Shown: positions 1 through 6,123, counted from the stretch's first letter. The stretch: DNA of 6,128 nt from an uncultured Acetatifactor sp. (GCA_948496895.1 CAOOJO010000179.1:1-6128); one strand, 5' to 3'. Notes: generated from the letters alone by a model not told the origin. Translations and numbers: made by a program.

Positions 1-1250
1 CCCCACGGCGATACATAGGAGCCGTTCAGCCTGACGCTGAAATGAAGATGGCTGCCGGTGGAGCGTCCGGTGCTGCCCACAGCCGCTATGGTGTCCCCCT
101 TGGCCACCACGTCCCCCTTGCTCACATACAAAGCGGAAGCGTGCATGTATATGGTAGCCAGCCCGTCCCCATGGTCTATCATCACATAATTCCCCATGGT
201 GGCGCTGTAAGCCGCAGCCGCCACCTTTCCGTCATAGGCCGCGTAGATGGCAACCCCTGAGTTCGCGGCAAAGTCCACGCCGTTGTGGAACTGCTGCACC
301 CCCAGCGTAGGATGCATCCGCATGCCATAGTCGTCGGACACCCTGCTATAGGAGGCCAGGGGAAATTTGAAGACGCCGCCGTCATAGGTCAGCGCGGAGC
401 CGCTGCTTGCGATCAGCTGCCGCCGCTCCTCGGCCACAGCCGCCTCCAGCATCCGGATTTCCTCCTCCTGGGCCCTGATCTCCGCCTCGTACTCCTTTAT
501 GGCGTTCTCCTTGTTGCTGATATCTGTCTCATAGCTTATGATATCACGATTCTTCTGTTCTATCAACTCCTCCAGGTTCTTCTGCTCGATTTCCACGCTT
601 TCCCTGGTCTCGTCCAGAATCTCCTTCTCCAGCTCCAGCCCTTCCTTGCACAGCGCCACATACTCCCTGGCGGCCTTGTAGTCCTCCCACATCTGCACGT
701 CGCTGGCCACCATCTTCTCCATGTAGTCCATCCTGTTCAGGAAGTCCCCCAGACTTTTGGCCTGCAGCAGGAGATCCATCACGCTGGGTTCCCCCGATTC
801 GTAGGTCAGCCTGATATGGGCGGCCATGGCCTCCTGCTGGTCCTCCTCCAGCTGTGTGGCCGCTTCCAGCTGGGCCTGGGCCTGGGCGATTTCCTCCTCC
901 TTGACGCGAATCTGCTCCATCAGATCTGCGATCCGGGCCTCTATCTGTTCCAGGTTCCCGTCCAGCTCCCTCACGTAATTCTTCAGGTTGTCCTTCTGAA
1001 GCTCCAGGCTCTTCTTAATCTCCTGCAGATCGCTGAGACCGTTCTTCAGGCCATCCTTCTGCTCCTTCATCTGGGAGATTTCCTTCTCCTTTTCCTTTAT
1101 GCTCTCCGCGGTAGGCGTGGACTTAGGAGCGGACGCGGAGGTGGCCTTCACCTGCGGCCCGGCCCCCTCAGGACCCAGCAGAACCATGCCGCACAGCAGC
1201 GCTCCGCAGAGCAGACGGCGGGGCGCGCCTCTGTTCTTCCTCTTCTTCAT
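1..1250 (-). CDS. Secreted coiled-coil M23 peptidoglycan endopeptidase, probable FtsEX partner (C-terminus cut by window edge)
   Basis: Translating the minus strand from the ATG at 1250 gives 416 residues, open to the window edge. A basic N-terminus followed by a hydrophobic stretch (about residues 12-26) is a Sec signal peptide, with likely cleavage near residue 36. Residues about 50-145 and 195-280 are Lys/Glu/Gln-rich heptad coiled coil. Between them, at about 148-182, is a segment resembling the CwlO/PcsB N-terminal hinge (TYESGEPSVMDLLLQAKS). Residues about 290-416 are an M23/LytM domain with all key positions: HNGVD (H322, D326) and HLH (H401, H403) supply the zinc ligands H322, D326 and H403, and H370 and H401 the catalytic histidines. 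It should cut peptidoglycan cross-bridge peptides outside the membrane. It starts 10 bases after ftsX stops, with a modest AAGG Shine-Dalgarno. Only a short C-terminal tail, typically a few residues after the YVSPW strand, seems to be missing. There is no lipobox, so it is probably secreted rather than a lipoprotein. FtsEX control is inferred from context and family knowledge. Confidence 0.93.
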   Translation of the reverse strand, partial: MKKRKNRGAPRRLLCGALLCGMVLLGPEGAGPQVKATSASAPKSTPTAESIKEKEKEISQMKEQKDGLKNGLSDLQEIKKSLELQKDNLKNYVRELDGNLEQIEARIADLMEQIRVKEEEIAQAQAQLEAATQLEEDQQEAMAAHIRLTYESGEPSVMDLLLQAKSLGDFLNRMDYMEKMVASDVQMWEDYKAAREYVALCKEGLELEKEILDETRESVEIEQKNLEELIEQKNRDIISYETDISNKENAIKEYEAEIRAQEEEIRMLEAAVAEERRQLIASSGSALTYDGGVFKFPLASYSRVSDDYGMRMHPTLGVQQFHNGVDFAANSGVAIYAAYDGKVAAAAYSATMGNYVMIDHGDGLATIYMHASALYVSKGDVVAKGDTIAAVGSTGRSTGSHLHFSVRLNGSYVSPW

Positions 1251-1260
1251 AATCCTTCTT

Positions 1261-2205
1261 CTACACATGCAAATGCTTTCTCACAGTGACAATGCTTCCA
1301 AAAAAACCTATCCCAACCCCTACCAGGAGAGATACCGGCGTCAGCACGCCGAACACCTCATCCACCGGCAGAAAGGCCAGGAAATTGTTCAGGATGGAGA
1401 ACCGCTCCCCGATATAGGTCAGGGCGTAATTGTAGATGCCGTAAATCAGCCACAGGGGCAGCGCCGCCCCCAGCAGTCCAATCAGCATCCCCTCCAGCAC
1501 GAAGGGAGACCTGACGAAGAAGTCCGTGGCCCCGATATACTTCATAATGTTGATCTCCTCGGAGCGCACCGAGATGCCGATGGCCACCGTGTTGCTGATC
1601 AGGAAAATCGCCACCGCCAGCAGTATCGCGATTATGCCTACAGATACGTAGGCAATCAACAGGTTGGCGCCGCTCAAGGTATCCGCCGTCAGCGCGGAAT
1701 AGTTGACCTTGTCCACCTCCGGCAGGGATTCCAGCCATGTGACCAGAGCGCTCTGCATGGACACATCGTTTATGAAAATCTCATAGCTGTCGTCGCCCTC
1801 CAGGGGGTTCTCCAGGAATCCCTTGGAATAGGCCTCATAATTATCCCCCCACTGATCTCTCCTGAAGTTCTCCCAGGCCTCCTCATCGGAAGTGAACTCC
1901 ACACCGGACACCTCAGTGCGGTTCGCTATCAGCTGGCCGATTTCTTCTATACGGGCATCCGACGGAATCTGTCCCTCCACATGGCTGTCGCACCAGTCGT
2001 GCTCGCTGTGGAAGAATACCGTCACGGACACGCCCTCCTCCGCTTTCATCACGATGCTGCGGAAGTTCATCACGATGGAGTAGAACAGGCCGAAGAGGAA
2101 CAGGCAGGCCGCTATGGTGGCCACGGAGGCCAGGGAATACCACTTGTTCCGGAAGATATTGACAAAGCCCTGTCTGATGGTATAGAACAATGTGCTAATC
2201 TTCAT
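1261..2205 (-). CDS. ftsX: Cell-division permease-like protein FtsX
   Basis: The 314-residue product is the normal size for FtsX. It has a short cytoplasmic N-terminus containing the family-like RQGFVNIFRN segment, then TM1 (about 22-46) and a large extracellular loop (about 47-178) that in this family contacts the hydrolase. TM2 (about 181-206), TM3 (about 236-260) and TM4 (about 286-306) follow. The cytoplasmic stretch after TM2, RSEEINIMKYIGATDFFVRS, is the FtsX signature that couples to FtsE, and FVLEGMLIGLLGA follows it. FtsX does not transport; it relays ATP hydrolysis by FtsE to a cell-wall hydrolase outside. The ATG at 2203-2205 lies inside the end of ftsE and has a GAGGAG site 9 bases upstream (2215-2220), so the two genes overlap by 11 bases and are translationally linked. 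The M23 peptidase follows 10 bases after the TAG stop. Confidence 0.96.
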   Translation of the reverse strand: MKISTLFYTIRQGFVNIFRNKWYSLASVATIAACLFLFGLFYSIVMNFRSIVMKAEEGVSVTVFFHSEHDWCDSHVEGQIPSDARIEEIGQLIANRTEVSGVEFTSDEEAWENFRRDQWGDNYEAYSKGFLENPLEGDDSYEIFINDVSMQSALVTWLESLPEVDKVNYSALTADTLSGANLLIAYVSVGIIAILLAVAIFLISNTVAIGISVRSEEINIMKYIGATDFFVRSPFVLEGMLIGLLGAALPLWLIYGIYNYALTYIGERFSILNNFLAFLPVDEVFGVLTPVSLLVGVGIGFFGSIVTVRKHLHV

Positions 2206-2938
2206 CGATGTATTCTCCTCCCTCCTGGTCGCTGATGATGACGCCCCGCTTCATGGTGACCACCCGCTTGTGCATGGCATTGACAATCTCCCGGTTGTGG
2301 GTCACCACCACCACCGTGGTGCCGCTCTGGTTAATCTCGTCCAACAGCGTCATGATCTCCCAGGAATTCTTGGGATCCAGGTTCCCCGTGGGCTCATCCG
2401 CAAGCAATATGGAGGGCTTGTTCACCAAAGCCCTGGCCAGGGCCACCCTCTGCTGCTCACCGCCGGAGAGCTGCCTGGTCTTGGCCCGGTATTTTCCGGC
2501 CAGTCCCACCGTGGCCAGGATGGTGGGGACGTTGCGGCGTATCTCCCTGGCGGGCACCTCTACGATCCGCTGGGCGAAGGCCACGTTCTCATAGACGTTC
2601 CTGTCGTTGAGCAGGCGGAAGTCCTGGAACACCACGCCCAGGTTGCGCCGGAATTTCGGCACCTGTCTGTGCTTCAGGCTGGCCAGGTCCCTGCCCATGA
2701 CGTACACGTTCCCGCTGGTGGCCGTCAGCTCCCGCAGCAGCAGGCGGATCAGGGTAGACTTCCCCGAACCGCTGTCGCCCACAACGAAGACGAACTCTCC
2801 CTTTCCGATGCCCAGCGTAATCCCGTTAATGGCAGGAGCCCCCTTGGAGTAGACCTTGCTCACATTGTCCAGGAATATGATGCCATTATCCTCTATAAAC
2901 TGCTCCCGCTTCCTCCACGACAGCTCCTTCTTGCCCAT
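2195..2938 (-). CDS. ftsE: Cell-division ATP-binding protein FtsE
   Basis: This 247-residue ABC ATPase has every motif intact: Walker A GDSGSGKST (54-62), Q-loop Q105, signature LSGGEQQRVALARA (157-170), Walker B ILLADEP with catalytic E182, D-loop NLDP (186-189) and H-loop H214. A FtsE assignment, rather than another MacB/LolD-type ATPase, is supported by the FtsX gene directly downstream and by FtsE-like features such as FLDNVSKVY near the start and VVFQDFRLL. It sits at the membrane with FtsX and drives division-linked activation of cell-wall hydrolysis. About 18 residues (MGKKELSWRKREQFIEDN) precede the point where most FtsE proteins begin. A GGAGG site 6 bases before this ATG (2945-2949) and the lack of a later suitable start support the longer form. 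It lies 42 bases after the regulator gene, with no terminator visible between them. Confidence 0.96.
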   Translation of the reverse strand: MGKKELSWRKREQFIEDNGIIFLDNVSKVYSKGAPAINGITLGIGKGEFVFVVGDSGSGKSTLIRLLLRELTATSGNVYVMGRDLASLKHRQVPKFRRNLGVVFQDFRLLNDRNVYENVAFAQRIVEVPAREIRRNVPTILATVGLAGKYRAKTRQLSGGEQQRVALARALVNKPSILLADEPTGNLDPKNSWEIMTLLDEINQSGTTVVVVTHNREIVNAMHKRVVTMKRGVIISDQEGGEYIDED

Positions 2939-2980
2939 CGTTTTCCTCCATCCCTGACCTCGTCCCTTCCTATTCTTATC

Positions 2981-4066
2981 TTAAAAGTCCGTGGTTTCCA
3001 TGTATTTCATATATTTCACTACCATAAGCGCTATTTTGAAGGTAATCGCGTCTTCAAAGACACGTAAATCCAGCCCTGTGCTCTTCTGCAGCTTATCCAG
3101 CCGATAGACCAAGGTGTTCCTGTGGATGAAGAGCTGCCTGGAGGTCTCCGACACGTTCAGGCTGTTCTCGAAGAACTTGTAAATCGTGCCCAGGGTCTCC
3201 TCGTCGAATTCGTCCGGGCTTCTGCCCCCGAAGATCTCCCGGATGAACATCTTGCACAAGGGCAGGGGCAGCTGATAGATCAGGCGGCCGATTCCCAGCT
3301 CGCTGTAGGCGATGATCTCCCTCTCGCTGAAGAAAATCTTGCCCACGTCCAGGGCCATCCGTGCTTCCTTATAGGAGCGGCTCACCTCTTTGATTTCCTG
3401 TATCACAGTGCCGTAGGCGACACGCCCGTCCCGGATGCCCTCCTTCTTCAGGAAGGTCCAGAGCTGCTTCGCGGTCTTATCCATCTCCTTAATCCGGTCG
3501 GTCTCGGACAGCTCCTTGACGATGATGACATTGTTCTCGTCCACCTCCGTGACGAAGTCCTTGCTGTTGCCGGAAAAATACGCCCTGGCCAGCTCCAGCG
3601 CGTTGCTGTCCCTGCCCTCCGGGGCCTCCACGATCAGCACGGCCCTGGGCACGTCCGTCTGGATGTGCAGCTTCTTGGAGCGGCTGTAGATGTCCACCAG
3701 CAGCAGATTGTCCAGAAGGAGGTTCTTGACGAAGTTGTCCTTGTCCAGGCGCTCCTTGTAGGCCGTCAGCAGGCTCTGGATCTGGAAGGCCGCCAGCTTG
3801 CCGATCATATAGGAGTCCTCTCCGGCCCCGGCGGCCACCAGCACATACTCCAGCATCTGCTCGTCGAATATCTTGAAGAACTGATATCCCTGTATCTCCT
3901 GGGAATCCGCGGGAGACGCGGCAAATTCAGCGACCGCCGCGGCCCTGCTGCCCATATCGGCAGTGGAGGCTACCTCCTTGCCGTCCACATCCATAATACA
4001 AAATTCGACTCGAGCAATGTTCTTCAATCCATCGATTGTGTTCTGTAAAATTTGATTTGAAATCAT
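2981..4066 (-). CDS. PucR/CdaR-family transcriptional regulator
   Basis: The 361-residue protein has the layout of sugar-diacid (CdaR) and PucR-type regulators. The N-terminal sensory region (about 1-125) starts MISNQILQNTIDGLKNI. A middle CdaR GGDEF-like region spans about 135-250 and includes the SRSYKEARMALDVG stretch. The C-terminal PucR helix-turn-helix lies at about 300-335, read from LNVSETSRQLFIHRNTLVYR and the following RLDKLQKSTGLDLR. The protein has no transmembrane segment or signal peptide, so it is a cytoplasmic DNA-binding protein. The effector is unknown; family members respond to glycerate, diacids or purine catabolites, but nothing here identifies one. I chose ATG at 4064-4066 because AAGGAG (4075-4080) lies 8 bases before it; the in-frame GTG at 4073-4075 overlaps that site and cannot use it. 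The gene is first in the ftsE-ftsX-hydrolase run, and paired inverted repeats upstream suggest autoregulation. Confidence 0.9.
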   Translation of the reverse strand: MISNQILQNTIDGLKNIARVEFCIMDVDGKEVASTADMGSRAAAVAEFAASPADSQEIQGYQFFKIFDEQMLEYVLVAAGAGEDSYMIGKLAAFQIQSLLTAYKERLDKDNFVKNLLLDNLLLVDIYSRSKKLHIQTDVPRAVLIVEAPEGRDSNALELARAYFSGNSKDFVTEVDENNVIIVKELSETDRIKEMDKTAKQLWTFLKKEGIRDGRVAYGTVIQEIKEVSRSYKEARMALDVGKIFFSEREIIAYSELGIGRLIYQLPLPLCKMFIREIFGGRSPDEFDEETLGTIYKFFENSLNVSETSRQLFIHRNTLVYRLDKLQKSTGLDLRVFEDAITFKIALMVVKYMKYMETTDF

Positions 4067-4074
4067 AAAACCCA

Positions 4075-4080
4075 CTCCTT
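4075..4080 (-). promoter_or_regulatory. Ribosome binding site fixing the regulator start
   Basis: On the minus strand this is AAGGAG, 8 bases upstream of the ATG at 4064-4066. The competing in-frame GTG at 4073-4075 shares its first base with this motif, so the ATG is the functional start and the protein begins MISNQ. Confidence 0.85.
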
Positions 4081-4102
4081 TTGCCGTTATGGTAGATTCC
4101 AG

Positions 4103-4149
4103 TTCCCGTTTATGCTCCTACATTTACAAATGTACAAAATATACGGGAA
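4103..4149. promoter_or_regulatory. Two nested, nearly concentric inverted repeats: candidate operator of the regulator operon
   Basis: The inner dyad is TACATTT-AC-AAATGTA at 4119-4134, with perfect 7-base arms. The outer dyad is TTCCCGT at 4103-4109 against ACGGGAA at 4143-4149, again with perfect 7-base arms. Their centres (4126.5 and 4126) differ by half a base, giving one 47-base near-symmetric element. It sits 37-83 bases upstream of the regulator ATG and overlaps the candidate -10 elements. The symmetry is seen directly. Binding by the regulator itself, or by any other protein, is inference. As RNA it could also fold into a two-stem hairpin with an 8/9-base internal loop, if a transcript starts upstream of it. 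Confidence 0.5.
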
Positions 4150-4157
4150 AAAAGCAA
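4117..4157 (-). promoter_or_regulatory. Possible sigma-A promoter of the regulator-ftsEX operon
   Basis: On the minus strand TTGCTT is followed after 17 bases by TACATT (4134 to 4129), each four of six matches to the -35 and -10 consensus sequences. An alternative is TTGTAC (4137 to 4132) with CATAAA 17 bases later. Neither is strong. A promoter is expected here because a terminator lies just upstream (4179-4211) and the regulator needs its own start of transcription. The TACATT element falls inside the inner inverted repeat, so protein bound there would block polymerase. Confidence 0.3.
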
Positions 4158-4178
4158 TAGGATTTTACGATTTTCCAC

Positions 4179-4211
4179 AAAAAAACTACCTGAAGCAAGG
4201 CGCCAGGCAGT
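4179..4211 (-). terminator. Intrinsic terminator of the YjfB-like gene
   Basis: Read on the minus strand, ACTGCCTG (4211-4204) pairs with CAGGTAGT (4192-4185) in an 8-base stem with one G-T wobble and an 11-base loop. It runs straight into seven T residues at 4185-4179. It begins 47 bases after the stop of the YjfB-like gene and separates that gene from the regulator operon. Confidence 0.85.
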
Positions 4212-4258
4212 TTTATAGACAAATCCTCAAACCAAAACAGGGCACCTTGCCAGATCCG

Positions 4259-4450
4259 TCAGACGCGCATGTCGAAATTGGCGCCCACATTGGGGTTCAC
4301 GCTCAGCTCCATGGCCGCAGCTTCCATCATCCGCGCCATGCCTGCCCCCAGCTCCCTGCTCATGTCCAGCGCCTTGTCCAGCACCGCGGTCCCTACCTGG
4401 GACAGCACAGACGCGTTCGCCAGCGCCATCGATACCTCCGCAATATCCAT
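4259..4450 (-). CDS. YjfB-family small protein (putative motility protein)
   Basis: This 63-residue protein begins MDIAEVSMALANASV and ends NPNVGANFDMRV. Both ends match the pattern of the Bacillus YjfB family, which starts MDI-x(3)-SMA/SVA-like and ends NP-x-x-G-x-x-x-D-x-x-V. The middle is an amphipathic, Ala/Met-rich helical stretch (about 10-48) without a signal peptide or membrane segment, so it is probably cytoplasmic. The family is labelled a putative motility protein, but its biochemical role is not known to me. The ATG at 4448-4450 is chosen because AGGAGG (4458-4463) lies 7 bases upstream; a GTG two codons earlier abuts that site. The gene is a single-gene unit: a candidate extended -10 promoter lies 30 bases upstream of the start and a strong terminator follows. 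No flagellar gene is in the window. Confidence 0.88.
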   Translation of the reverse strand: MDIAEVSMALANASVLSQVGTAVLDKALDMSRELGAGMARMMEAAAMELSVNPNVGANFDMRV

Positions 4451-4457
4451 AAGCACA

Positions 4458-4463
4458 CCTCCT
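4458..4463 (-). promoter_or_regulatory. Ribosome binding site fixing the YjfB-like start
   Basis: AGGAGG on the minus strand is separated by 7 bases from the ATG at 4448-4450. The upstream in-frame GTG at 4454-4456 lies only one base past this motif, too close for initiation, so the protein starts MDIAEV. Confidence 0.88.
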
Positions 4464-4479
4464 GCCCAGAATGCATCTT

Positions 4480-4488
4480 ATTTTATCA
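4480..4488 (-). promoter_or_regulatory. Extended -10 promoter candidate for the YjfB-like gene
   Basis: The minus strand reads TGATAAAAT, which is the extended -10 form TGnTATAAT with one mismatch. The -35 position at a 17-base spacing is only TGGTAA (three of six), consistent with an extended -10 promoter that depends little on -35. Transcription would start near 4473, giving a 5' leader of about 20-25 bases that contains the AGGAGG site. No proper sigma-D match (TAAA, 15 bases, GCCGATAA) is present, although GATAA is. Confidence 0.5.
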
Positions 4489-4557
4489 CAATGAAAGCCT
4501 TTTTACCAGCTTTTCCGGCAAGTTTTCAATTTCTTAATGATTTCGGACGCTTCCCGC

Positions 4558-5394
4558 TCAGACCTTGCTGATGGAGTACTGCCCGATCTCTATCCTGCGC
4601 TGCTTCAGGAGCCTCCCCACGGCCCGCTTGAACTCGTTCTTGCTCATGCCGGTCTCCTGCTTGATGCGCTCCGGGGAGGCCTTGTCCGTGAATGGCAGCA
4701 TGCCGCCGCACTCCTCTATCATGGCCATGATTTTCTCCGCGTCCTTGTCCATCTGCAGATAGGCCTTGTCCCGGATACTCAATGTCAGCTTCCCGTCCTC
4801 CCGCACCTGGATGACCCGGGCCTCCACGTCCCTGCCCAGCTCCACATTGCCGTAGAGCTCCTTCTGAGGGATCAGGCCGGAGTAGAGGTTGTCCACCGCC
4901 ACAAAGGCGCCGAAATTGTCGCTCATCTCATAGACCCGGCCCTTCACCTTGTCGTCCGTTCCATAGGGGCTGTCCGTGCGCAGGTTGTCGTACACGTTCA
5001 TGGTGGCGCAGAGGCGGTCGCTCTTGTCTATATAGAGGGACACCAGTACCCTGTTCCCCTGCTCTACCTTGCCCCGCTGCTGCTTGAAGGGCAGCAGCAG
5101 ATCCTTCTCCAGGCCCCAGTCCAGGAACGCTCCAATCTTACTTGTCTGGGCTACGGTCAGCTCCGCCACCTGGCCCATCATGAGCTTTGGCTCCCTGGTG
5201 GTGGCGATGAGCCTGTCCTGGGAGTCCCGGTAGATGAATACCTCCATCTCATCACCGATTTCGCACCCCTCCGGCACCTGCTTGCGGGGCAGGAGCACCC
5301 GGGGCTCGTCCTCCTCCCTGGAAATCGCCAGATAGATGCCGAACTCCACCTTCTTTACCACTGTCAGTTTCTGCTTCTCGCCTAAGTTTATCAT
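4558..5394 (-). CDS. cvfB: CvfB/YitL-type S1-domain RNA-binding protein
   Basis: The 278-residue protein matches the CvfB layout. A first S1-like OB fold covers about 1-65 (GEKQKLTVVKKVEFGIYLAI) and a second about 72-135 (SKIGAFLDWGLEKDLLLPF). A canonical third S1 domain lies at about 147-209 (DNFGAFVAVDN, then YSGLIPQKEL and GKLTLSIRDKA). The C-terminal winged helix is at about 218-278 (PERIKQETGMSKNEFKRAVG). The family binds RNA, and S. aureus CvfB affects virulence gene expression; its target here is unknown. It is cytoplasmic. The ATG overlaps the stop of the thioesterase gene in ATGA, with a GGAG site about 5 bases upstream inside that gene, so the two are translationally coupled. No T-run terminator follows, so some read-through into the YjfB-like gene is possible. 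Confidence 0.92.
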   Translation of the reverse strand: MINLGEKQKLTVVKKVEFGIYLAISREEDEPRVLLPRKQVPEGCEIGDEMEVFIYRDSQDRLIATTREPKLMMGQVAELTVAQTSKIGAFLDWGLEKDLLLPFKQQRGKVEQGNRVLVSLYIDKSDRLCATMNVYDNLRTDSPYGTDDKVKGRVYEMSDNFGAFVAVDNLYSGLIPQKELYGNVELGRDVEARVIQVREDGKLTLSIRDKAYLQMDKDAEKIMAMIEECGGMLPFTDKASPERIKQETGMSKNEFKRAVGRLLKQRRIEIGQYSISKV

Positions 5395-6110
5395 TGCTTC
5401 TCCATTCTTCTGCCAAACTCTGCCGCCACATAGGGGCTTCCCTCCTGGTTCTCCAGCGTCACCCAGACGTTTTCCGCCGTCTGCGCTACCCGGGGCACCA
5501 GCACGTCCCCCAGGAAGGCCTGTCTCTTGTACTCCGCCCGCACCTGCCTGATGGCAAAGCCCTCCGGCAGGTAGTCCATGGCGATATCGATGAACTGCTG
5601 ATTGTTCACATGATGGTTGGTGTCCAGGTGGTGCTGCTTTACCACCACTGATTCCCTATGCGCGCCGTCGGGCGGGATGGCTATCCTGCGGGGCATGTAT
5701 TCCATCTCCAGCTTTTCCTCCAGCCGGTAGCCCTCCATCATAATCTGCGGAATCGCCGAGGGCTTATTGGTCCGGGTGTCCAGCAGGCTCCAGAGGGAAT
5801 TGGCCTTCGCCAGATACGCTCCCTTCTCGTCCATCATACAGAAATTCCTGTAGCCCAGAAAGCCCTTCAGCCCATAGGGCAGCGTCCCGACGGCCACCCT
5901 TTCCCCCAGCGCCGGATAGCGCTCCACCACGATCTGCCAGGAGGAGAGCACCCAGACCAGGTGCATCTCCTTCAGCTTCTCCACGCCAAGCCCTAAGTCC
6001 TCGGACTGAAAGGTGGAGCAGTCCTGAAAGTAGTTGATGATGGAAGCCATGGTGAGCTTCCCCTCACGGTCCGTCTCACTGTATCTGATTCTGCTGTCAA
6101 ATGTATACAT
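5391..6110 (-). CDS. Acyl-ACP thioesterase family protein (double hotdog)
   Basis: This 239-residue protein has two consecutive hotdog folds, the size and layout of bacterial acyl-ACP thioesterases related to plant FatA/FatB. The first (about 1-125) shows the expected opening YSETDREGKLTMASIINYFQ and the hotdog helix, then LVWVLSSWQI and LGYRNFCMMDEKG. The second carries the active-site segment LDTNHHVNNQQFIDI (162-176), with D163, N165 and H167 matching the plant Asp-Asn-His set. Such enzymes hydrolyse acyl-ACP to release free fatty acid and ACP in the cytoplasm. The plant Glu-Cys pair further on (EYRREC) reads EYKRQA here (193-198), so Gln197 and Ala198 replace those residues. The chain length preferred cannot be read from sequence. 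The start has a GGAGG site (6119-6123) 8 bases upstream. The stop overlaps the next gene's start in ATGA. Confidence 0.92.
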   Translation of the reverse strand: MYTFDSRIRYSETDREGKLTMASIINYFQDCSTFQSEDLGLGVEKLKEMHLVWVLSSWQIVVERYPALGERVAVGTLPYGLKGFLGYRNFCMMDEKGAYLAKANSLWSLLDTRTNKPSAIPQIMMEGYRLEEKLEMEYMPRRIAIPPDGAHRESVVVKQHHLDTNHHVNNQQFIDIAMDYLPEGFAIRQVRAEYKRQAFLGDVLVPRVAQTAENVWVTLENQEGSPYVAAEFGRRMEKQ

Positions 6111-6118
6111 GTCAACTC

Positions 6119-6123
6119 CCTCC
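6119..6123 (-). promoter_or_regulatory. Ribosome binding site of the thioesterase gene
   Basis: GGAGG (continuing GGAGGGAG) lies 8 bases before the ATG at 6108-6110. The window ends 5 bases further on, so any promoter or preceding gene is outside. Confidence 0.75.

Noticed and set aside
42..260. Small plus-strand open frame at the left edge
   Set aside because: Lies opposite the M23 catalytic domain, whose zinc motifs are clear on the minus strand.
870..887. Three tandem copies of CTGGGC
   Set aside because: An in-frame hexamer encoding Ala-Gln repeats within the hydrolase coiled coil; three copies are too few to suggest phase variation, and the change would stay in frame.
1190..1250. Lipoprotein signal in the hydrolase leader (Cys15 or Cys20)
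   Set aside because: Residues before each cysteine (RRLLC, GALLC) have Leu at -1 rather than Gly/Ala, so there is no lipobox.
285..1289. Long plus-strand open frame rich in Leu, antisense to the hydrolase
   Set aside because: It mirrors the Lys/Glu-rich coiled coil on the minus strand, whose AAG/GAG codons read as CTT/CTC in reverse. No RBS or recognisable domain.
1099..2235. Plus-strand open frame opposite ftsX
   Set aside because: Antisense shadow of a GC-rich gene; composition is His/Gln/Arg-rich without any family resemblance, while ftsX on the other strand is unambiguous.
2192..4048. Plus-strand open frames opposite ftsE (2192-3067) and the regulator (3122-4048)
   Set aside because: Both are shadows of well-identified minus-strand genes and lack domains or ribosome binding sites.
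4480..4510. Sigma-D (flagellar) promoter for the YjfB-like gene
   Set aside because: GATAA is present but no TAAA lies at the required 15-base distance; TAAA occurs only 11-12 bases away.
4495..4530. Possible terminator after the CvfB gene
   Set aside because: A 7-base stem (TTGCCGG/CTGGTAA on the minus strand) has two G-T pairs and is followed by AAAGGC, not a T-run.
4112..5385. Plus-strand open frames across the YjfB-like and CvfB region
   Set aside because: They cross a terminator, a promoter region and two recognised minus-strand genes, and their products resemble nothing I know.
6101..6110. Perfect 10-base palindrome ATGTATACAT at the thioesterase start codon
   Set aside because: Short, inside the first codons, and fully explained by coding Met-Tyr-Thr; too little to call an operator.
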